Below are positions 57,366 to 64,000 of a stretch of DNA of 64,000 bases, piece after piece. Within the stretch, counting starts at the first letter, position 1; every line of letters starts with the position of its first letter. A program made the translations under genes and the position numbers. Source of the DNA: Peromyscus leucopus (Eukaryota > Chordata > Mammalia > Rodentia > Cricetidae); contig NC_051072.1 in assembly GCF_004664715.2 (NCBI RefSeq), positions 44,003,642 through 44,067,641 of the forward strand, written 5' to 3'. Below the pieces are notes generated by a model. It saw only the letters and a list, made by a program, of their open reading frames with translations, searched no databases and was not told the DNA's origin.

Positions 57366-59079
57366 TCCTTTTCAAAATTAAAAAAACAAAAATAAAAAAC
57401 CATAAGGCCAGAGCTTTCAGAAGACTCAGGCTTCTGGGGGTTTCTAGCCACAGGGTGATAACACATCTTGAAACAAGATATTTATAATTTGTTTGGTTTC
57501 ACATTTATCCCCATAAAGCTACACAGTAACGGCTGAGAGCTATAAAAACACTTAGGTAAGAAGAGGAGTTAGAGAGGAGATATAAAGGATAATTAGAAGC
57601 AGAGATGAAGCCCTGGAGTTGCGTCTTCTTGAATGCTCTCGCAGGCCAGCAAGCCATAGCACTTAGAGCAGTCTGCAGCCTCTCCCTCTCCAAGGCTGAC
57701 TTACACAAAGCTTCCTTGCGATTCTCCAGACTCTCAGGCTGGTCGTGAGCCACCTTCTCCAGTAAGTGACGGTGCCCCCCCCCCCCACCCCCCACCCCCC
57801 GCCCCTCCAGGGAAGGGAACTGCCTGTGGCCGACAAGGGTTCCAAGCTTCGGAGCAGGCCACCTGGAAATGCCGAGATAACCTGGTGAAATAAGGGATTT
57901 ACAGGGGCCGGGGTGCACTGTAGGGAGGGGACCGCGGTGGGGTGTGGCTGCCCATGTCCAGCCACGGATGATGAAACTAGGAGGTAATATATGAGCCTAG
58001 CGAGACCACAAGGGGAATGCTATGTTCCTCATCGCCTCCCAAGGAAGATGCACATAATGAGCTGGCTGCCTTTCAGAGAAGAGCAATTAAGATGATTAAG
58101 GGACCAGAGGGAGTGACTTAGGGGGAGAGATTAAAGGTATTAAGCATGTATACCTTGGCTGGGCTCGAAGCAGAGGGAATGTGGAAACTCCATAAGCATC
58201 CTCGGAATATAAACACAGGGAGAAGCGAAATTGTTTCACATGGTCCCCGAAGGATGTGACTGAAAGTAGTAGGATGGAAGAAAAGAAAACAACTACCTGT
58301 TAGAGACAGCTTCTGAACAGAACCAGACACCACAAGCACAGGGGCGTAACGAAGGCTTTGTTTCTTTTTTTAAAAAAAACAGAGACACCATAATAGGCTA
58401 GCCCTTGGTTTAGATAGCAGAGACTGCTCTCGCGGAGATGCCTTGAAGGGGAAATTAATAACACTAGACAATGACTTTTTAGAGTCTCGGCGGGAAAGGC
58501 TCCCTGCTTACTGACAGTAATTATTAATCGTCTTAGCATTTGAAGCTTTCAAAAGGCTCTTGCACGTTTGCCTTCTGAAGTGATCTAACAGCACTTCTTA
58601 ATGTTCTAGAATAGTCCCTCATTTGGGCATGAAATCCCACCCTGTCATTCCTCCCCTAGCCCTACTGCCCAGCTATTCAAATCTTACCCATTTATTAGGA
58701 TCTTGCCCTCTGGGCCAGCCCAAGTGCTCCCTCATTTTGGGATCAGCTATCTATCCCCCACTATTTGTACTGATAGCAATTATAGTGGCTTGGCTGTCCG
58801 CTTGACTGGATCTGGAGTCAACAGAAAGGCAGGTGGCTGGGCACTCCTGCGAAGGTCTTTTTCCACCGGATTGTTTGGAGTGGGTAGACCCACTCTAAAT
58901 GTTGGTGGTACCTTCTGGTGGCAACTCAGATGAAAGGGAGATGGAAAGAAAGAAATTTTGTTTTTTCTCTGCCTGTCTTCACTCACGCTGGCAAGTTCAT
59001 CCATCCTGTGGCTGCCACTGCTGCATTCTTTAGTTGATATTAGAACCAGCTTCTTTGGACTTCCAACATAGATCAGGTC
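55306..59079. other. Gene-free unique sequence with simple repeats
   Basis: Nearly 3.8 kb with little recognisable repeat. Simple tracts: T-run at about 55911-55930, pyrimidine-rich DNA at about 56800-56927 ending in a C-run, (TG)n at 57321-57363 and C-rich at about 57774-57802. Long overlapping frames at 56.6-57.3 kb (up to 140 codons) run through the pyrimidine tract and are artefacts. The part at 58080-58600 looks repeat-free and could be conserved, which is not provable here. Confidence 0.45.
57321..57363. repeat. (TG)n microsatellite
   Basis: About 21 uninterrupted TG units. Confidence 0.97.
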
Positions 59080-60190
59080 TTTGGGGCCATATTAGAATGA
59101 CATCCAACTACTGGATTCTAGTACTATATAAGCCGTATATGCTTTCCATAGCATGTGTATCATTTTACATTCCTATTGCAGCATATGAAGATTATTAGTT
59201 TCCCATCTCCTCACCCACACTTACTTTCAATTTTATTATTGTCATTTTAGTCACTTCAGTAGGTGTAATGTGTTGTCCCACTGTGTTCCTGTTTTGCTTC
59301 CTTATTGACTAAGGATTTTGACCATCTTTTTAAGTGCTTCATAATAATTTTCATATATTCTCTGAGAAAGTGTTTATTCGAGTCATTTGCTGGTTCTTAA
59401 GTTCAGTTATTTGTCTCACAGATGTTAAAGTGTGTTTATGTATCTGAAAAACTGACTTCTCTACGGTACATAGTTTGAAAATATTTTGACACATTCTGTG
59501 ATTGTTTTTTCACATTCTTGGTTTTGGGGGCTGTGTGTACAAGATTTTTTCATTTGATGAAGACTGATTTACTCATTTTTCTATTCATTGATTGTATTTT
59601 TGGTTTCATACCTAAAATAAAAATCTATTGCCAAATCCAAGGATTAGATAGAGTTGCCCTGTGTTGGGCTCTTAAAATGTTGCTGTTTTAGTCTTTATAG
59701 CCGGGTCTTTAACTCAGTTTGAGTTAGTATTTGTATAAGGTGTGAGGTAACGGTGTGATTTCATTCTTTTGCTTGTGAATATCTAATTGACTCATCCCCA
59801 TTTGATGAGGAAATGCATTCTTTTCCCATTGCATGGTCTGGCCATTTTTGTCAAGAAGCCACTACTTGACCAGGGATATATGAGTTTGTTTCTGAACTCT
59901 CATTTCTCATTAATTCCACTGACCATGCTGATATCAACCCAACATTCCTGTCATTGCTATAAACTTGTGACTGGTTTTAAAACTAGAAAGCACATGTGCT
60001 TCAATTCGTTTCACCTGTACTAAGCCAGGCATGGTGGCGGACACTTTGGATCCCAGTACTAAGGAGACAGAACAGGCAGATCTCTGTGAGTTCAAGGCCA
60101 GTTTTTCTACTGAAAAACTTTAAAAATTTTAATAGGAGTGTCATTCAATTTGTACATCCATTTATAGAAAATTACCATTAGGGATTTGTT
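59080..60190 (-). mobile_element. Ancient L1 (3' UTR and ORF2 3' part), antisense
   Basis: Reversed L1 in order: 'tcacccacacttactttcaa' near 59214, 'gtcacttcagtaggtgtaat' near 59250, 'taaagtctttatagccgggtctttaactcagtttgag' type near 59690, 'ttagtatttgtataaggtgt' near 59725, 'ccagggatatatgagtttgtttctgaactctc' near 59870 and 'ggagtgtcattcaatttgta' near 60135. No intact frame. A B1 piece interrupts it at about 60022-60108. Confidence 0.75.
60022..60108 (+). mobile_element. B1 SINE, left part
   Basis: 'taagccaggcatggtggcggacactttggatcccagtact... gatctctgtgagttcaaggccag', with the right half missing. Confidence 0.85.
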
Positions 60191-60469
60191 TTCTCTCTCT
60201 TACCAACTTAAACAGGGATTTCCATTCTACCCTCCCTCCAAGACTTACCTTAGTTAGACAAGTACAGTCTCCATACAAAAACACAGAAAAGGCCCACTTG
60301 CTAATACAGCAGTCCCATACTTGTCATGGAAATTGGATGTCCATTCCTGATGGCTCTGCCTTGCCATCAATGCTTTGAGCTTGATGATGGCTTAGTGTAT
60401 TTTCAGCCAGGGGAAACATGGGGGAGCTGAATAGGTAACTGTGGTGACCCCAGCAGTAGAGAAAATTTG

Positions 60470-61010
60470 CCCTAGTGGCCCTCATCAGTGTAGACTAATA
60501 TACCCAGCAAAATTATCTGCCATGACTAAAGGAGAAGGAAAAGTTTTCACTATAAAAGCAGCCTAAAAAAATTTATATCCAACAAACCAAACCTAAAGAA
60601 AATACAGGAAGTATTATTTTGGGTTGAAGAGAGGAATGAGCATAGCACAGAGACTGTGGAAATAAAATCTGAAGCCATAATCATGAAGACACAAAGTACC
60701 ACTGAGAACACAAACAACACGATGATGATTGCAATGAACACTTTTCAATAATGACTTTAGACATCACTGACCTCACTTCTCCTAACAAAAGATACAAAGT
60801 GACTGACTGCATCAAGAAACATAATTCATCTATCTGGGCCTTTAAGAAGTATACCAATTTAAAGATAGTCGCCTCCCTCCTTAGAGTAAAAAGATGTACA
60901 AAAGTTCTCCATTCCAATGGGACCAGGAGCAGCACTGTCACTCTCCTAATAGCTGACAAAATAGACGCGGCTGTGGTTTTTAATCACATATGTACTTTGT
61001 CTTATTGAGA
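60470..61010 (+). mobile_element. Ancient L1 ORF2 5' part (endonuclease region), sense
   Basis: The frame starting at 60751 reads like the start of L1 ORF2: TSPNKRYKVTDCIKKHNSSIW and, later, HSNGTRSSTVTLLIADKID line up with the N-terminal endonuclease domain (SPIKRHRV..WIKKQ and LISDKIDF type motifs). Upstream 'atacccagcaaaattatctg' is inter-ORF or ORF1-end sequence. It is decayed and lacks the rest of ORF2. It lies opposite to the L1 pieces on both sides. Confidence 0.75.
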
Positions 61011-61034
61011 AAGGTTCTCTTTTTCTCACCTTTT

Positions 61035-61150
61035 CTTTGAAACACAGTTTCTCTACGTGGTCCACATTGGCCTTGGATATGTAGCCCAGACTACCTCAAA
61101 CAAGAGATCCTCCTACCTCCAAACTGAGGATTACAGGTATGTACCAGCAT
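61035..61150 (-). mobile_element. Old B1-type SINE
   Basis: 'gaaacacagtttctctacgtgg... gatatgtagcccagactacc... gatcctcctacctccaaactgaggattacaggtatgtacc' is a decayed reversed B1. Confidence 0.7.
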
Positions 61151-61159
61151 TATGGGTAA

Positions 61160-61400
61160 AAGAGTACTTTCATTCCTAGTTTTAAAGGGTTCTTGATCAT
61201 TAGTGTATTAGATTTCAAGTGCTTTTTCTGGATCAATTGAGATGATCACCAAGTTTACCTTTGTTCTTCATCAATATGGTGCATCAAGCTGATTTTTTAT
61301 GTACTTTCATGCTGAGATAATTATAAATGTATGTTGAGGGGAGCAACATATTTAGGGGAAGAATTCTACTGTACCACAGTTTTGTGTACTGTTGGCATCA
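61160..61400 (-). mobile_element. Ancient L1 ORF2 middle part, antisense
   Basis: 'caagtgctttttctggatcaattgagatgatcaccaag... tgttcttcatcaatatggtg' matches reversed L1 ORF2. It follows, in L1 order, the piece that ends near 60190. Confidence 0.7.
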
Positions 61401-61549
61401 GTTAAAACTAGATTTTTCTAAAACGGTACACTATCAAACACACAAATGAGACAGTAGTGGAAAAAATTTTAGGAACAGCAACTACAAACATAACAGAAAC
61501 TACACAGAAAAATGGCCTGCACACAAGAGGAGACAGCTAATACAGACTG

Positions 61550-61795
61550 TTGCTGAAGGCAGCAACTGGGGTGAGGGTAGACACAGGCTAGCCCACTGGC
61601 TAGCCACCCTAAAAGAATTGATGAGCTTTAGGGTCAGTGAGAGACCCTGTCTCACAAAGTGACTGTGGGAAATGATAGGGGAAAGATACCAGAGGTCAAC
61701 ATTTGGCTTCACCATGCACATGCCTACACAACCACACACATATATGCACAGACTCACATCAACAGTACACAAATCACACACAACACACGGTACAC
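61550..61795 (+). mobile_element. B4/RSINE1-like SINE
   Basis: 'gggtcagtgagagaccctgtctcacaaagtgactg... ataccagaggtcaacatttggcttcaccatgcacatgcc' then a CA-rich tail. Confidence 0.6.
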
Positions 61796-61814
61796 ATATC
61801 CAATACTGAATTAA

Positions 61815-62150
61815 GATATAATAGTTGATTTTAAGTCTTTGTCTAGTACATACAATATCTGGCCTTCTTCAGTGACAGTCTGTATTAGCTTTTTCCTCTT
61901 GTGTGCCATAATTTTTCATTACATACCTTATTTTTATGAAAAATAGATTTTTTTAATGATTATGATACAAACTCTTTAAACTGGGGCTATCCTCCACCCT
62001 GGGGTTTGTACTTACTGTTGTGGTCATTTGTTTATTGCTGTTGTTACTCATTTTGTAAAGCCTGTAATTTTTTTATTGTATGTGATTATAGAAGTCTTTG
62101 TTCCTTTAGCTTAGTTGTTATTTCATAAGTTGACAACAGTTTTTAAAAAA
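61815..62150 (-). mobile_element. Ancient L1 5'-region fragment, antisense
   Basis: 'taagtctttgtctagtacat... tctgtattagctttttcctc... gccataatttttcattacat' and 'ccaccctggggtttgtactt' resemble reversed old L1 5' sequence. Same type as 4880-5260. Confidence 0.5.
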
Positions 62151-62566
62151 AACATTTGAACAAAAGAAAAAGAAAAATCTCCAGTCTGGGCAGAGAGCCT
62201 ATGTATATGCATGGGGCCATGTCTTCAACACTTAGCCTGGCAGCTAACTCTGTCCGAGGGGTTACTTCTTGCCCACAACAGAAGTGGCAGAGGAGGGGAT
62301 GTCTCAGGTTTCTTCTGAACATTCACTGAGTGCTGGAGTGTGGAAGTGTTACAGAGTTATCAATCTCTAGCATTTCTTCTCCAGCTTTTTCATTTGTCAC
62401 TCTTAGCTCTTGCACTGGGTAATAAAGGCTAATGGATTTGCTTTGAAATGCTTTCAACAAATGTCACCTCTGTAGCCATTTCAGCTTTGACAAAATTCCT
62501 CATTTGGTGACAAAGAGGGGAGCTTTTTGAATTCATACTTTCGAGGAACCTCAGAGATATCTGTCT
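62151..62566. other. Gene-free unique sequence
   Basis: Nothing recognised. Confidence 0.45.
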
Positions 62567-62996
62567 GAGTTATGGTTTACTAATGCTGGGAAGAGACACC
62601 ATGACCATGACAACTCTTAGAAAGAAACATTTCATTGAGGGTGACTTATTTGCAGTTTCAGAGGTTCAGTCCATCATGGTGGGGAGCATGGCAGCGTGCA
62701 GGCAGATGTGGTGCTGAAGCTGAGAGTCCTACATCTTGCAGCAACAGGAAGTTGACTGACTGTCATACTGAGTAAAACTTGAGAAAAAGACCTCAAAGTC
62801 TATCCTCACAGTGACACACTTCCAACAGAAGTATTGCATGGATTAAAAGGGTGCCCTCCAGCCTCAAGGTCTGGATTAAAAGCTTGTGTCATCCAGCCTT
62901 CTCCAATAAGAGCACATTTCCTCCAACAAGGCCAAAACTCCTAATAGTGCTACTCCCTATGAGCTTATGGGGGCCAAATACATTCAAACTACTATA
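62567..62996 (-). mobile_element. Unclassified rodent interspersed repeat, copy 3
   Basis: 'aagagacaccatgaccatga ... cctccaacaaggccaaaact... gggccaaatacattcaaact' matches copy 2. It has about 60 extra bp near 62830-62890 in which 'ggattaaaaggg' and 'ggattaaaagctt' recur after 'cctcaaggtct'. A subfamily difference or a local duplication. Confidence 0.8.
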
Positions 62997-63561
62997 ATAT
63001 CAAAGCAAATAACCACAAGTCTTTCAGTCCAAGAATTGTTCTGTGATCTTCTCTTAAACATTAAAAACCTGTACCAGGGGTATGGACTACATTGTCTTCA
63101 ATGTTGCCACCAAGTTGAGACATGGTACTGGGGATAAATTAAAACACCATGAACCTCTCATGTCAAGACTGAGAATCTTCTTTTTCCTTCACAAAGTGGT
63201 CAGTTGGTTGCTGCGTACTTTTGATTCATTTCCAGAATCTCAACACAATTGGTTTTGATACTGTTCACCAGTCTGTTTGCCACTTTGGAGGAGACACAAG
63301 CTTCAGTGTTTTTCTATTCAGCCATTTTCACTGATGTTACTTCCTTAATTAGCCTTTTGATAACTGATTTCATAGCAGCAGTTAAACACAGGATGATGTG
63401 ACTACAACAAATTAGATACATTTCAAAGAGACAAGCGAAGAGTCTACAAGCTCTGATAGAACATGTAGTGGTTGATAATTGCAGGAATATTGACAATATG
63501 CAGTAGAGCAGTAACCTAACAGCTGCATGAAAGGTGGACTGAGGAGGGTAACAAGGACAGG
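62997..63561. other. Gene-free unique sequence
   Basis: Nothing recognised. The 86-codon antisense frame at 63314-63574 has no domain. Confidence 0.45.
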
Positions 63562-63664
63562 TGTTGTGGAACATTACTTTAACTATGTAAAGGTGTGTTG
63601 CATTTGTTTATGCTGCAGTTGTTTAACTATGCAAATGTGTTATATTTATTTCTGCTGCATTTTG
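63562..63664 (+). mobile_element. Family A LTR, 5' part
   Basis: 'tgttgtggaacattactttaactatgtaaaggtgtgttgcatttgtttatgctgc' matches the first ~100 bp of the LTR at 36447. It is cut off by the B1 that follows. The rest may lie beyond the window. Confidence 0.85.
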
Positions 63665-63667
63665 TTT

Positions 63668-63811
63668 TGTTTTTCAGGACAGGGTTTCTCAGCTTTTGGA
63701 GCCTGTCCTGGAACTCACTTTGTAGACCAGGCTGGCCTCAAACTCACAGAGATTCACTTGCCTCTGCCTCCCGAGTGCTGAGATTAAAGGCGTGTGCTAC
63801 CACGGCCCAGC
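63668..63811 (-). mobile_element. B1 SINE, general murine type
   Basis: 'caggacagggtttctcagct... gcctgtcctggaactcactttgtagaccaggctggcctcaaactcacagagattcacttgcctctgcctcccgagtgctgagattaaaggcgtgtgctaccacggccc'. Unlike the young copies it has 'ctgtcctggaactcactttg'. Confidence 0.93.
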
Positions 63812-63814
63812 AAT

Positions 63815-63984
63815 ATTTTTTTTTTTATGTGCACTGGTGTTTTGCCTGCATGTATGTCTGTGTGAGAGTGTTGGATCCTGGAGTTACAGAGAAGTTGTGA
63901 GCTGCCTTATGGGCTCTGGGAATTGAGCCTGGGTCCTCTGGAAGAGCAGTCAGTGCTCTCAACCTCTGACCCATCTCTCTAGTC
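63815..63984 (-). mobile_element. B3 SINE
   Basis: Reversed B3: 'atgtgcactggtgttttgcctgcatgtatgtctgtgtgagagtgttggatcctggagttacagagaagttgtgagctgcc... tcctctggaagagcagtcagtgctctcaacctctgacccatctctctag'. It runs to near the window end. Confidence 0.93.
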
Positions 63985-64000
63985 CGCTTTTGCTTAATGA

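Overview
This window looks like non-coding nuclear DNA from a muroid rodent, most likely a cricetid (hamster, vole or deer-mouse group). The evidence is the repeat content: B1, B2/B3, B4 and ID SINEs throughout, and young B1 copies whose right half carries the block 'tagctttgcgcctttcctgg' (seen inverted at about 18977-18996 and 53738-53757, forward at about 54433-54452). I associate that block with cricetid B1 rather than mouse B1. The species call is inference from remembered consensus sequences.

I found no protein-coding exon, rRNA, tRNA gene, CRISPR array or bacterial-type feature. All open frames are short (up to about 150 codons) and lie in unrelated frames. Most can be explained as chance, as passages through SINEs, LTRs or microsatellites, or as decayed retroelement coding sequence (L1 ORF2 at 60.75-61.0 kb, gamma-type env at 48.9-49.2 kb). 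The window is best read as an intergenic or intronic stretch shaped by successive transposon insertions.

Layout. 0-6.4 kb: an unclassified rodent repeat, ancient antisense L1 pieces, two B2s, an LTR, and a B4 split by a solo LTR. 6.4-16 kb: mostly unique sequence, with a solo LTR nested inside an opposite solo LTR (8.6-9.3 kb), ancient L1 and L2, and a B3. 16-27 kb: a URR1-type DNA transposon carrying an inserted LTR piece, many old SINEs, several MIRs, an unresolved CpG-containing stretch (24.9-25.4 kb) and a perfect 27-bp palindrome (26.3 kb). 27-36 kb: mainly unique sequence with microsatellites, an ID element beside an inverted repeat (32.9-33.1 kb) and a second copy of the unclassified repeat. 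36.4-37.5 kb: two nested LTRs of different families. 38-43.4 kb: unique sequence, two solo LTRs with exact 6-bp target duplications, L2 and MIR. 45.4-50.9 kb: a decayed class I endogenous retrovirus with a separate class II-like LTR and a B1 inside it, followed by rearranged solo LTR fragments. 52-55 kb: an LTR with embedded B1-like monomers, an inverted pair of young B1s and an ancient L1. 55-59 kb: unique sequence. 59-62.2 kb: an ancient antisense L1 interrupted by a sense-strand ORF2 5' piece and SINEs. 62.5-64 kb: third copy of the unclassified repeat, then an LTR broken by B1 and B3.

The most informative signals are insertion-history signals: exact target-site duplications let several elements be bounded to the base and ordered in time. 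I did not find a convincing new biological system. The items most worth a second look are the LTR family that carries SINE sequence, the two short perfect inverted repeats, the head-to-head LTR fragments at 50.0-50.4 kb, and the unresolved CpG-containing block at 24.9-25.4 kb.
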